Counted from the first letter of the stretch, positions 1 through 9,928 are shown. The stretch is DNA of 64,000 nucleotides from Faecalispora sporosphaeroides DSM 1294 (GCA_000383295.1 KB911067.1:62001-126000); one strand, 5' to 3'. Translations and numbers: made by a program. Notes: generated from the sequence alone by a model not told the origin.

Positions 1-223
1 TCCAACTCTTATTTTTACTGCTGCAACAGAGATTTTTTATATTGGGAATCAATCTGCGCACACGGGGGCTTTCCATTCTCTGCCGTCTGAGGGGGGACGC
101 CGCGGCAGGGGAAATCCCCAGATTTCGGAAAGCCGGGCCCGTATTCTGCACCGTGGTGAAAAAACCAAGCCAAGGCGCGGCTGCACTGTTCCTGCTTTGC
201 CCCTCCCGCACCGCGGGGAGCCG
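1..223. other. left edge, no gene recognised
   Basis: This stretch lies downstream of pxpC. I see no convincing gene, RNA or strong terminator. A short GC-rich dyad near 209-227 has no T-run on the leftward strand, so it is not called a terminator. Short open frames here lack ribosome sites and family features. Confidence 0.5.
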
Positions 224-1177
224 TCAGGCGTTTACCGGGCGGCGGGCTCTGGCGAACGCCTGGAGTTTTTCATAAAACATCCGCAAAAGCTGCTGCGCCT
301 CTTCCACACTGACCCGCTGGAAATGGATTTTGGTGCCGGCCTGCGCCTGCGCCAGCAGGGGCAGGTCCGCCGTTGCCACGGTGGCGATTTTGGTATACCC
401 GCCGGTGGTCTGCCGATCCGCCATCAAAATAATGGGCTGGCCGCTGCTGGGCACCTGAACCGCACCCATCACAATGCCGTCAGACACAATATCCGCTCCC
501 GCCTTATGGGTAATCTCCTCCCCCTCCAGGCGGTATCCCATCCGGTCGTTCGCCGGGGTGACGACATACTCGGCGCTGAAAAAGCTGGCGATGCCCGCTT
601 CGGTAAACAAATCCTCCTGCGGCCCGAGAACGGCCCGCAGAGTGATCTGCGCGGGGAAGTTCGGAATCCATTCCTCACCGGCGGCCCACAGCCTTGCCTC
701 TCCGGACGGCGCTTTGAGCGGCACCATGTCGTCCCGTTTGAGCATGCGCCCCTCAAATCCGCCCACCTGCGCTTTCAGGTTGGTGGATTTGCTGCCCATG
801 ATGACCGGAACATCCAGCCCACCGGCAAACGCGATATAGGCGCGGCACCCGCCCTGAATGCCGGCAAACGACAGACGGTCGCCCTCTTTTACCGGGATGG
901 TCCGCCACATGGGAACCGGCTGGTCGTTGAGCTTGGGCTGCATCATGGCGCCGGTCACCGCAATCCGCGTGCTGCACTGAAATTCCAGCACCGGCCCCAT
1001 CAGGGTTACTTCCAGCACCGCTTCCTCCTGCGGGTTATCCACCAGCAGGTTGGCGGCGCGGTGGCTGTAGCTGTCCATTACGCCGGACACCGAAATGCCC
1101 GACTGCAAAAACCCGAACCGGCCCGCGTCCTGAACGGTGGTTAGGGCGCCCGGTGAAATCACTTTTACTGCGTTCAT
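224..1177 (-). CDS. pxpC: 5-oxoprolinase subunit C (PxpC)
   Basis: Subunit C of the ATP-dependent 5-oxoprolinase PxpABC, which opens pyroglutamate to glutamate in the cytoplasm. The 317-residue protein is a full-length carboxyltransferase-like (AHS2/KipA) domain. It opens with VISPGALTTVQDAGR, followed by GVMDSYSHRAANLLV, and later has VTGAMMQPKLNDQPVP, all typical of the family. Its ATG overlaps the pxpB stop by four bases (ATGA), so the two subunits are translationally coupled. It is the last gene of the leftward pxpA-ycsG-pxpB-pxpC run, which starts at a sigma-54 promoter. Older databases call the family allophanate hydrolase subunit 2; the neighbouring pxpA and pxpB make oxoprolinase the better name. 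Confidence 0.93.
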   Translation of the reverse strand: MNAVKVISPGALTTVQDAGRFGFLQSGISVSGVMDSYSHRAANLLVDNPQEEAVLEVTLMGPVLEFQCSTRIAVTGAMMQPKLNDQPVPMWRTIPVKEGDRLSFAGIQGGCRAYIAFAGGLDVPVIMGSKSTNLKAQVGGFEGRMLKRDDMVPLKAPSGEARLWAAGEEWIPNFPAQITLRAVLGPQEDLFTEAGIASFFSAEYVVTPANDRMGYRLEGEEITHKAGADIVSDGIVMGAVQVPSSGQPIILMADRQTTGGYTKIATVATADLPLLAQAQAGTKIHFQRVSVEEAQQLLRMFYEKLQAFARARRPVNA

Positions 1178-1914
1178 TTCTTCGCCTCCTTTTTGGGGTA
1201 CAAGCGATACTCGTACCTGCCCTGCGCCACCTGCTGTTCGATCTCGGCATATTCCTTTTCGCTGACGGGAACAAATTTCAGGTAATCCCCGGTGCGGTAC
1301 AAAATGGGAGGATTGCGCTGCGGATCGTACAGCAGAATTGGCGTGCGGCCGATCAGCTGCCAGCCGCCGGGGCTGGCCAGCGGGTAAATGCCCGTCTGCT
1401 GCCCGGCGATCCCGACCGAGCCGCTGTTGATTTTGGTGCGGGGCGTTTTCAGGCGCGGCGTCGCGATGCGCTCATCCATCCCGCCCAAGTAGGGGAAGCC
1501 CGGGGCAAAGCCCAGCATGTAAATCAAATACTCCCGCGAGGAGTGAATCCGAATCACCTCGTCGCGGCCAAGGCCGCTGTGCCGGCATACAAAATCCAGA
1601 TCGGGGCCGCAGTCCCCGCCGTAGAGCGTAGGGATTTCCATCACGTTGGGCTTTGGCAGCTCCATTTTTTCAAGGCTGCCCTCCAGCTTTTGAAGCGTCT
1701 CCAGCATGTCGCGGTACGGCACGGCCAGCGGATCGTACTGAACCAGCAGAGAGCGGTAAGTGGGGGTTAAAGACACAATTCCCGGAATGGCGGCCTTTTC
1801 AATCGCCAGATACATTCCGCGAACCCGTTCATTGATCTGCGGGGAGATTTCGCTGCCGAACTCAACGACCAGCGCCGAGTCCCCCGCAATGAGATATTTC
1901 GCCTGCGAATACAT
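1174..1914 (-). CDS. pxpB: 5-oxoprolinase subunit B (PxpB)
   Basis: Subunit B of 5-oxoprolinase, which works with PxpC and PxpA to hydrolyse 5-oxoproline with ATP. The 246-residue protein is a complete AHS1/KipI domain. Family marks are LTPTYRSLLVQYDPL near residue 50, GFAPGFPYLGGMDERIATPR in the middle and the GSVGIAGQQTGIYPLASPGG loop with GWQLIGRTP after it. The ATG is preceded by AGGAGG with a 7-base spacer, and it starts 24 bases after the ycsG-like gene. The alternative name KipI (inhibitor of the sporulation kinase KinA) comes from the Bacillus homologue. The operon partners argue for the enzyme role here. Confidence 0.93.
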   Translation of the reverse strand: MYSQAKYLIAGDSALVVEFGSEISPQINERVRGMYLAIEKAAIPGIVSLTPTYRSLLVQYDPLAVPYRDMLETLQKLEGSLEKMELPKPNVMEIPTLYGGDCGPDLDFVCRHSGLGRDEVIRIHSSREYLIYMLGFAPGFPYLGGMDERIATPRLKTPRTKINSGSVGIAGQQTGIYPLASPGGWQLIGRTPILLYDPQRNPPILYRTGDYLKFVPVSEKEYAEIEQQVAQGRYEYRLYPKKEAKK

Positions 1915-1938
1915 AACATTCCTCCTGTTCGATTCAGA

Positions 1939-3138
1939 TTAAAACAGGCTGCCCAGCCCGACGATTGCGAAGTACGCGAACAGAATCGCCGAAGCAATGC
2001 CGGTTGCGGTGAGCCAGATGGGATGGCGATAGTTCTCGCCCACAATGTCCTTTCGGTACGCGGCGACGAGGCTGATCACCAGCGCCAGCGGCAGTATGAG
2101 CGCGTTGAGTGCGCCCGCGATGATCAGCAGCGTGGCCGGCTTACCGATCAGCAGCATGACCAGCGCGGCGCAGGTGATGAAGGCGATCGTCACGGCCTTG
2201 TTGTGATTCGACACCGTCTTGCTCAGCGATTTGACAAAGGAAAGCGAGGTATACGACGCGCCGATAATCGAGGTGATTCCGGCGAAGAACAGCAGCAGGC
2301 CGAAAACGCGGTAGCAGATTTCTCCGCCGCCCTGCAAAAAGGCGTCGGCCGCAGGGTTCGTGGGGTCGAGCGAAACGCCTTTGACTACCACGCCGAAAAC
2401 CAGGAGAAACAGGAAGAACCGGCTGAAAGCCGCGATCCCCAGGCCGCCGCAAGCGCTCTTTACGATTCTTTTCTCGTTTTCCTGCCCCACAACGCCGCCG
2501 TCGATCAAACGGTGCGCGCCGGCAAAGGTGATATAGCCGCCCACCGTGCCGCCCACCAGAGTGAGGATGGAGGGGAACAGCGCCGGCACCCCTGTGCTGG
2601 GCGCAAGAGTCTCTTTTAGCGCCATGCCCACGGGGGGCTGAACGACAATCATGACTCCCAGAATGATGAGGATTTTCAGGATGCTGAGAATCTTTGCGAT
2701 ATTATCCACCGCGCTCTGCGCGTTTTTCACGGAAAATACGATGACGGCAATGACGCCCGCTGTGACGTAACCGGCCCGCAGATCGAGCCCCAGCATAGCG
2801 TTCAGGCCGAGAGCCGCGCCGCCGACGTTGCCGATGTTGAAAATCAGGCCGCCAACAAATACGAAAACGGCCAGAAAATACCCCAGACCCGGCAGCAGCT
2901 TGTTCGCCACATCCTGCGCGCGCATGTTGGCCACGCACAGAACGCGCCACACGTTGACCTGCACGATCAGGGACAAAAGCAGCGAAGCAATAATGACGAA
3001 GCCGAAGCTGCCGTGAAAATCATTGGTGAATTTTGCGGTCTGTGTCAAAAAGCCCGGCCCCATTGCCGAGGCTGCCATCAAAAATACGCCGCCGATGGCC
3101 TGACTGCGCTTGGTTTTGGTCTTGGTTTCACCGTCCAT
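1939..3138 (-). CDS. NRAMP-family (YcsG-like) membrane transporter
   Basis: Integral membrane protein of the NRAMP/LeuT fold, 399 residues with about eleven hydrophobic segments. It resembles Bacillus YcsG, which sits in the same place in the ycsF-ycsG-kipI-kipA operon. The N-terminal MAASAMGPGFLTQTAKF replaces the DPGN metal-binding motif of true manganese/iron NRAMP proteins. A metal substrate is therefore unlikely, and an organic substrate such as 5-oxoproline or its relatives is inferred from context only. The chosen ATG has AGGAGG eight bases upstream; a TTG two codons earlier is too close to that site. The gene lies 25 bases after pxpA and 24 before pxpB. Confidence 0.82.
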   Translation of the reverse strand: MDGETKTKTKRSQAIGGVFLMAASAMGPGFLTQTAKFTNDFHGSFGFVIIASLLLSLIVQVNVWRVLCVANMRAQDVANKLLPGLGYFLAVFVFVGGLIFNIGNVGGAALGLNAMLGLDLRAGYVTAGVIAVIVFSVKNAQSAVDNIAKILSILKILIILGVMIVVQPPVGMALKETLAPSTGVPALFPSILTLVGGTVGGYITFAGAHRLIDGGVVGQENEKRIVKSACGGLGIAAFSRFFLFLLVFGVVVKGVSLDPTNPAADAFLQGGGEICYRVFGLLLFFAGITSIIGASYTSLSFVKSLSKTVSNHNKAVTIAFITCAALVMLLIGKPATLLIIAGALNALILPLALVISLVAAYRKDIVGENYRHPIWLTATGIASAILFAYFAIVGLGSLF

Positions 3139-3163
3139 TAACAAATCCTCCTAAACCCGGTTA

Positions 3164-3934
3164 TCATTCTGTACAGGCCCGCAGATCGGCAATCTCAATT
3201 CCCTCTTTGGTCAGGCTTTCACGAATATGTTTTACAAACTCGACCGCCTCGGCGTTGTCGCCGTGTACGCAGATCGACTGTGGTTTGAGTGAAATCTGCT
3301 CGCCGGTGATCGCCGTCACCACATTGTCCCTGGCCATGCCGATGATGCGCCGCACACACTCATCCACATCGTGAATCACCGCACCGGGGGTTCCTCTGGC
3401 GACAAGAGTGCCGTCTGCATTGTAGGCGCGGTCCGCAAACACCTCGCTGGCACAGGTCAGGCCCACCTGCTGTGCGGCCTCGAGCATTTTACTGCCGGAA
3501 AGGCCCAAAAAGATCAGCCTGGGGTTTACCTCGTAAACCGCTTCCGCCAGCGCCAGCGCGAGCTTCATGTCTTTGGCGGCCATATTGTACAGCGCGCCGT
3601 GCGGCTTCACATGGGCAAGCGGCACACCGCTCGAAACGCAGAAGGCGTTCAGCGCGCCGATCTGGTATTTCATATAAGCCTTGGCCTCCGCGGGGGTGAC
3701 ATTCATGCCGCGGCGGCCGAAGCCCATCAAATCGGGGAAGCCGGGGTGTGCCCCGATGCTGACGCCTTTTTCTTTCGCCAGGCGCACCGTGCGTTCCATC
3801 ACGCAGGGGTCACCCGCATGGAAGCCGCACCCGACATTCGCGGAGGAAATAAAAGCGATGACTTCTTCGTCACGGCCGATGGTATAGGCGCCGAAGCTTT
3901 CTCCCAAATCGCAGTTCAAATCAATTCTGCTCAT
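3164..3934 (-). CDS. pxpA: 5-oxoprolinase subunit A (PxpA)
   Basis: Subunit A of 5-oxoprolinase (LamB/YcsF family), which binds pyroglutamate and releases glutamate. The 256-residue length is normal. The start RIDLNCDLGESFGAYTIG, the glycine-rich ANVGCGFHAGDP, and the SIGAHPGFPDLMGFGRR loop are the diagnostic blocks. HVKPHGALYN near residue 108 and VCVHGDNAEA near the C-terminus complete the set. The ATG is preceded by AAAGGAG at about nine bases. It is the first gene of the operon, and its 5' leader of about 50 bases begins at the sigma-54 promoter described separately. Nitrogen-linked control of glutamate-yielding catabolism by sigma-54 would make biological sense. Confidence 0.95.
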   Translation of the reverse strand: MSRIDLNCDLGESFGAYTIGRDEEVIAFISSANVGCGFHAGDPCVMERTVRLAKEKGVSIGAHPGFPDLMGFGRRGMNVTPAEAKAYMKYQIGALNAFCVSSGVPLAHVKPHGALYNMAAKDMKLALALAEAVYEVNPRLIFLGLSGSKMLEAAQQVGLTCASEVFADRAYNADGTLVARGTPGAVIHDVDECVRRIIGMARDNVVTAITGEQISLKPQSICVHGDNAEAVEFVKHIRESLTKEGIEIADLRACTE

Positions 3935-3993
3935 TTTTCTTTCTCCTTTTGAAAAATTTTATGTAATTCAAATATCTGCCGTTCAAATGTTAT

Positions 3994-4009
3994 AGCAATA
4001 AATGTGCCA
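3994..4009 (-). promoter_or_regulatory. sigma-54 (-24/-12) promoter of the pxp operon
   Basis: Read leftward the bases are TGGCACATTTATTGCT, an exact fit to the core TGGCAC-N5-TTGCW with the GG and GC doublets at the right spacing. Transcription would start near 3983, leaving a leader of about 49 bases before the pxpA ATG. An NtrC-type activator gene and rpoN are both in this window. Confidence 0.92.
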
Positions 4010-4080
4010 ACCTGTTGTTTCGCGTATTTTTCTGTATTTTGCTGCAAATTCAGTTCTTTTTTCGCATCGAAAATAAAGAA

Positions 4081-4102
4081 GACCGTGCGAATTCGCACGG
4101 TC
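4081..4102. promoter_or_regulatory. perfect 22-bp palindrome, likely activator-binding site 1
   Basis: A perfect 22-bp palindrome centred on GTGCGAATTCGCAC. It lies about 75 bp upstream of the -24 element of the pxp promoter, the usual range for an enhancer site of an NtrC-type activator. It shares the GTGCGA/TCGCAC half-site with the next palindrome. It has no T-run on either side, so it is a poor terminator. Confidence 0.8.
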
Positions 4103-4107
4103 TGCCT

Positions 4108-4138
4108 GTTCAAAATCGCACATGGTGCGATTTTGAAC
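4108..4138. promoter_or_regulatory. 31-bp inverted repeat, likely activator-binding site 2
   Basis: Two perfect 14-base arms (left arm GTTCAAAATCGCAC) flank a 3-base spacer. It sits about 100-130 bp upstream of the pxp -24 element and shares the TCGCAC/GTGCGA half-site with the first palindrome. The two centres are about 32 bp apart, roughly three helical turns. A pair of sites on the same DNA face fits cooperative binding of an NtrC-family dimer. Confidence 0.8.
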
Positions 4139-4272
4139 ACTTCTATTTCACTCATCTGAACGAATCTAATCAAAACGCAATCTGACTTTTTTAAAATAAA
4201 AGGACTACCGGACCGTTACATCCGATCGCGAATTTTCGGTTTCTTCCATGCCGCTCTATCACGAATGAATTT

Positions 4273-5634
<1,362 letters not shown>

Positions 5635-5664
5635 CGGTTTGTTTCCTTTCTTCCGCACTGCGCT

Positions 5665-7281
5665 CTAACGGCGGAAGGTGATCTTCGCTTTTGTTCCCTG
5701 CCCAGGCGCGCTCTCCATGTGAAAGGCGGCGTCATTCTGCCGCAGAAGCTGCGACACGATCGAAAGGCCCATTCCGCCGTCGCGGTTTTCCCCGCCCGGG
5801 CGCTCCGCCGCCATCCCCGGCCCATCGTCGATGATCCACAGGCAGACGCGATCCTCCCGCATATCGGCCCTCATCAGAATCTCTCCCCCGCTTTTCATCG
5901 CCTTGATGCTGTTGTTGATCAGATTGATGAGCACCTGCTTCATGGCGCTTTTATCGGCATACAAAAGAATATCCTTCGGTACCTCGCACCGCAGATGAAT
6001 GTGGCTGTTTTCCGCAATTTTGGAATACAGCAGCAAAATTTCCCCAAACAGCTCGTCCACGGGGATCAGGTCTTTTTTCAGCTCCCGCTTCCGGCCCAGA
6101 CTGCACAAATTTTCTACCAGAAGATTAATGCGGTCAACCTCGCCGACGATGGTTTCGCACAGAACCCGGTCATTCTCCTGCGTTACATGGCGCTCCACAA
6201 CCTGCACCCCCACGCGGATTCCAGCCAGCGGGTTGCGGATTTCGTGCGCAAGCTCCGCGGCCAGCTTTCCGGTATAGATCAGCTTTTCATCCTGCACCGC
6301 CTGCTCCTCCATCAGTTTGCGGTAGGTGATATCGTCCACCGTGCAGAGCACGCCCCATGATTTCTGATTTTCATCCATCAGCCGCCACACGCCGAGCTCC
6401 ACATCCAGCCGGTGATTTTCTTCGTCCGTCAGCTGGATCGGATCGTAAAATACCTTTTGGTTTTCGAGGCATTCTTCTAAAAGGGCCGACAGCGGTTTTC
6501 CCTCATGCCGGTACTCGGTTTTTGCCAGCAGATTCTGTGCGCGGCTGTTGCTCAGCAGGATATTCTGATCCTGATCGTAAGCGATAACGGCGAGCGGCAG
6601 GCTTTCCACAATGGTTTGATTCAGATTCTTTTCCCGGCGCAGATCGGCCGTGTAGCGCTGAAGATTCCGCAGCATCCCCTGAAATGCGCGCGCCAGCTGG
6701 CCCAGCTCGTCGCCGCGTTTGGTGAATTCCACATCCACGTCCCACGGCTCCTGCGGCTGCTCGCTGACGGTGCGGCAGGCGTAGCTCAGCCGCCGAATGG
6801 GCGTTGAGATGTTGTCGGCGATCAGAATACTGGCTTGCAGCACCAGAATCAGCTGGGCGATGATTGCCAGAACGGTATACTTCTGCTCATGCAGCAGTTC
6901 TGTCGTGAACACCTGCGGGTCGACCGTGTACGATATCTTCCAGCCGAGCCGGTTGTCACTGCTGGAATACAGCACCTCACCCGTTCCGACCGGGGTTCCG
7001 CCGATAAAAGCGCCGTCCCGGTCTTCAATCAGAATGTGGAACTGCGGGAGCTCCCTGTATTTTTCCCGCAGCTGCTGCACCTGACCCATCCGCACGGAAT
7101 AATCGATATCGAATTCCATCAGGGCAATGTTGTTCTCCGCCAGATTCCGCTCTTTTGCCAGCTTTGTGCTTCGGCTCGTATCGTACAGAATCACGCCGAA
7201 TATGGCGGTGGAGACGATCCCCAGCAGGAGGAACGGGAGCAGTATTTTTCGCTCAATATCAAAGATCGGTCTGCGGCGCAT
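5665..7281 (-). CDS. membrane sensor histidine kinase (NtrB-like)
   Basis: Sensor partner of the adjacent response regulator. The 538 residues contain a first membrane helix (about 13-33), an extracytoplasmic sensor region (34-133), a second helix (about 136-156), a HAMP linker (156-210) and a PAS domain (about 222-320). The kinase core follows, with phospho-accepting His346 in AAELAHEIRNPLAG. The ATP-binding domain has NLINNSIKAMK, IIDDGPGMA and GGMGLSIVSQLL. Its ATG lies inside the end of the symporter gene, a 23-base overlap, so the two are translationally coupled. The signal is unknown. The coupling suggests it reports on the symporter's substrate or activity. Confidence 0.92.
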   Translation of the reverse strand: MRRRPIFDIERKILLPFLLLGIVSTAIFGVILYDTSRSTKLAKERNLAENNIALMEFDIDYSVRMGQVQQLREKYRELPQFHILIEDRDGAFIGGTPVGTGEVLYSSSDNRLGWKISYTVDPQVFTTELLHEQKYTVLAIIAQLILVLQASILIADNISTPIRRLSYACRTVSEQPQEPWDVDVEFTKRGDELGQLARAFQGMLRNLQRYTADLRREKNLNQTIVESLPLAVIAYDQDQNILLSNSRAQNLLAKTEYRHEGKPLSALLEECLENQKVFYDPIQLTDEENHRLDVELGVWRLMDENQKSWGVLCTVDDITYRKLMEEQAVQDEKLIYTGKLAAELAHEIRNPLAGIRVGVQVVERHVTQENDRVLCETIVGEVDRINLLVENLCSLGRKRELKKDLIPVDELFGEILLLYSKIAENSHIHLRCEVPKDILLYADKSAMKQVLINLINNSIKAMKSGGEILMRADMREDRVCLWIIDDGPGMAAERPGGENRDGGMGLSIVSQLLRQNDAAFHMESAPGQGTKAKITFRR

Positions 7282-8743
7282 CGGCGGCCCCCTCCTTCCA
7301 GGTCAAACGGGACGTAAGAAAGAATCCCAGCGAGGACAAAACGGTTCCCGGGAACGCCGGGTGAACCGGCAGAATCTGGCGGTAGTACAGCGGGTAAAAC
7401 GCCGCGATCGCCAGCAGCCCGACCAAAAGCGCCGCCCAGGCGCCCTGACGCGTGGCCTTCGGGTATAAAAACGCGCCGTACAGCGCCGGAAAAAAGATCA
7501 CGCCGAAAATCCCCCAGATGTCGCCGCCGTAAGACAGCAGGCTGGCCGGAGGGTGCGTGGAGAACAACAGCGACAAGGTGCCGCCGATCAGCACCCCAAG
7601 GCGCGTCAGCAGAATCGTCGTATACTCCCGCGGCGGCTTAGGGCACAGGGGACGGATCACATCGTAGGCAAACGAAGTGGAAAACAACAGAAGCTGTGAA
7701 TTTGCGACGGAAACGCACGCCCCCAGAATCGCAAACAGGAACAGTGTATTGAGGGGCGTGAACAGACGGTCGTTCAGGACGTACACCACCACGTCGTCCG
7801 CGTTCGTCACAGCAGCCAGCGACGGGAACAGCACGCGCATCCCCAGCCCGATCGTGAGCAGGGCAAAATAGAAAACAGCCAGGTAGCACAGCGCGCTGCG
7901 CACGGTGCTGCGGGCGGAACGCTTGTCCTTCGCGGAAAGCATACGGATCATATACTGGGGATTGCTGGCCAGCCCCAGCCCCCACCCAAAGAACATGGTG
8001 GTGCTCATGCGCGGGGTAAACTTCTCCCCGTCGAACAAGCGGAACAGATCGCCCGGCTGGTTGACCGAAACGCTGCCGCCGTGCGCATAGCCGGAAACCT
8101 CCCCCGCCTTCTGGAACAGCTCGGAAAAGCCCCCGGCCTGCCCCACCACCAGCAGATACACCGAAACGGTGCCCACCGTCAGCAAAAGGATATGCGCCAC
8201 ATCGATCCGCGTCACCGCGCGGTACCCCCCAAAGGTGGAGTACAGGATGAACAGATAGATCATCAGCGTCGCCACGTTGTAGGGGATATTGAACAGACCG
8301 GACGCCACCAGGCCGAACCCCTTGATGTGGATGATGATGTACAGCGTATAGGTCACCATCATGACCAGCGCAAATAAAATCTGAAGCCATTTGGAACCGT
8401 ATTTTTTGCCGACCAGCTCGGGGATCGTCAACACATCGCAGTCATATAGGCGGCCGCTGATCATTTGCAGCAGAAAGGCCCCGAAGAACCAGGGCACCAC
8501 CGAATACAGCAGCGGGGCCAGCCCGCTTTCAAACACATTGCCCGTAAAGCCGAGGATCGTCGCGGCGGAAATCCATGTTCCGATAAAGGTCAGCGTGCTG
8601 CGGAACAGGCTCAGCTGCCGGTTCCCCAGGTAAAAGTGCCGCAGGGTATTCTGCTGCTGCGTTCTGCTTTTCCCCACGATCAACAGAACGATGGAGTACA
8701 GGGCAAAACACCCCAGATAAAGAATCTCCTTATCCAAATTCAC
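7259..8743 (-). CDS. sodium:solute symporter family (SSS) transporter
   Basis: Inner-membrane sodium-coupled uptake system of the SSS family, 494 residues with about thirteen hydrophobic segments. Recognisable parts are the FYLGNRQLS segment near residue 40, TWISAATILGFTGNVFESG and the ATKQ-like FYPKATRQGAWAALLVG near the end. I start at a GTG with AGGAAAGGAG eight bases upstream rather than at an upstream ATG that lacks a site. It is the first gene of the symporter-kinase-regulator operon. The substrate is not evident. 5-Oxoproline or a related carboxylate is inferred from the downstream oxoprolinase operon. A weak promoter (TTGCTT-N16-TAATAT, leftward) may lie near 8826-8853. Confidence 0.85.
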   Translation of the reverse strand: MNLDKEILYLGCFALYSIVLLIVGKSRTQQQNTLRHFYLGNRQLSLFRSTLTFIGTWISAATILGFTGNVFESGLAPLLYSVVPWFFGAFLLQMISGRLYDCDVLTIPELVGKKYGSKWLQILFALVMMVTYTLYIIIHIKGFGLVASGLFNIPYNVATLMIYLFILYSTFGGYRAVTRIDVAHILLLTVGTVSVYLLVVGQAGGFSELFQKAGEVSGYAHGGSVSVNQPGDLFRLFDGEKFTPRMSTTMFFGWGLGLASNPQYMIRMLSAKDKRSARSTVRSALCYLAVFYFALLTIGLGMRVLFPSLAAVTNADDVVVYVLNDRLFTPLNTLFLFAILGACVSVANSQLLLFSTSFAYDVIRPLCPKPPREYTTILLTRLGVLIGGTLSLLFSTHPPASLLSYGGDIWGIFGVIFFPALYGAFLYPKATRQGAWAALLVGLLAIAAFYPLYYRQILPVHPAFPGTVLSSLGFFLTSRLTWKEGAADAPQTDL

Positions 8744-8940
8744 CGCTTTTGTCTCCTTTCCTCTTGATGAGAAGCTCCGCGGAGGGCCCCGGACTCTCTG
8801 CCGAAAATCAACAGACGCTTTTATATTAGCATATTGTCCCAAAAAAGCAACGCGGGACTTTCGATCTTGTTCCAGAAAACGAAAGCGGTTTTAATCAGAA
8901 ATCAATTCGCTGCGCCCGGTAGATCCGGTATCGCAACTGA

Positions 8941-9045
8941 GCCCAAAAACCGTTTTATTTTCCAGCTGTGATTCATGCGACGCTCTCTTGTGTTGCTCAT
9001 TGATCGGAAACGGCAGCAAACCACCCCAAAGTTCACAGGGAAATA
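8941..9045 (+). repeat. diverged copy of ~140-bp intergenic repeat (copy C)
   Basis: It shares a series of ordered blocks with the copies near 16.4 kb and 49.4 kb: AAACCGTTTT..TTTCCAGCTG, a TTGATCGGAAACGGCAGCAA stretch and AGTTC. Identity is clearly lower than between the other two, so this is called with caution. Confidence 0.45.
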
Positions 9046-9243
9046 CCGGTGGTTTTTATAATATTGGCACAGAAAAAAACAGTATCATTTTATAAAACGC
9101 AAGTTTTGACATGAAAGGCCGCGGGATACAAACCAATTTACAGATTTTTACCTGTGCTATACAATTAAAATCCCGTTTTACCTCTTGGCCTCCATATGAT
9201 AAAATAAATTCAAATACAGGGCAAACCCTCCAATAAAAAACAC

Positions 9244-9295
9244 AAACGGCAAGCAAAGAAGTTGGCTGAATCGGTCACCGCTTTGTCTGCCGTTT
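9244..9295 (+). terminator. hairpin with T-rich tail, related to the 9.87-kb terminator
   Basis: Fifteen-base arms with two mismatches (right arm CTTTGTCTGCCGTTT) are followed on the + strand by TTTCTTTTTT. The loop contains GTTGGCTGAA, which is also found in the loop of the terminator at 9866-9913. No gene that it would terminate on the + strand is visible. Confidence 0.55.
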
Positions 9296-9865
9296 TCTTT
9301 TTTGCCCAAAAATAGAGGCCTGCACTGTACTTTTCGCAAATGTTACCGATTTTTGCCCCTCTCTGGCAGCAAAGGCCATACGGCGGATTTTCTCAATACT
9401 CTTCCGGTTTTCGACCTTCCCAAAGGAAAAACAGAATCATCCTTTTTTGCTTTGCACCCAAAAATGGCAGAAAGAGTTTCTTGACATCATTTCAAAAACG
9501 TAGTACCGTATTAAATAATCAATTCATATATGATTAGAATGAATAAAATCAGGTCAAACCCAACTCCAAAACCCTTTCTCTTCCCTATTTGAAAAATCCG
9601 CCGCTTTTCCTCTCTATGAGATGGCAAAACCGCGGCCCGCCGCGCAAAATTCCCTTTCGCTCCGCACGGCAAAACCCTATTCAGCCCCCAGCCGCGGTTT
9701 TCCTCAGTCATTTTAATTTTGAGAGAAAACGCCGGAAATTACAAGTAAATCGCTGTGGGTATCAGGGTAAAAACTGCTTGAATTCCCTGTGGTGTTTGTT
9801 AAAATGGGACTCATAAATTGGTAATCTATCCAATTTAGCCAACTTTGTATCGCCCGGAACAAAAA

Positions 9866-9913
9866 GCGGCAGACAAAGGCGTTGGCTGAACCAGCGATCT
9901 CTTTGTCTGCCGC
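9866..9913 (-). terminator. terminator of the LysR gene
   Basis: Perfect 13-base arms (GCGGCAGACAAAG) with a 22-base loop, followed by TTTTTG when read leftward. It begins 16 bases after the stop of the LysR gene. Confidence 0.88.
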
Positions 9914-9928
9914 GCTGTGATTTGCCAG

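Larger units (their letters stand above)
8744..9928. other. 1.2-kb region without recognisable genes
   Basis: No open frame here has both a ribosome site and family features. The stretch holds a diverged copy of a dispersed intergenic repeat (about 8941-9045), an imperfect hairpin (9244-9295) and the strong terminator at 9866-9913. The rest, especially 9440-9560, is AT-rich. An isolated TTGACA at 9481 has no good -10 at the right distance. Confidence 0.6.

Noticed and set aside
4081-4138. The two palindromes as terminators of the regulator gene
   Set aside because: Neither is followed by a T-run in the leftward direction, both share a half-site, and they lie at enhancer distance from a sigma-54 promoter.
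3931-4173. 80-codon leftward open frame before pxpA
   Set aside because: It covers the sigma-54 promoter and both palindromes and has no ribosome site; the region is regulatory.
9056-9256. 66-codon leftward open frame in the gap at 9 kb
   Set aside because: Non-ATG start inside a hairpin, no ribosome site, no similarity that I recognise.
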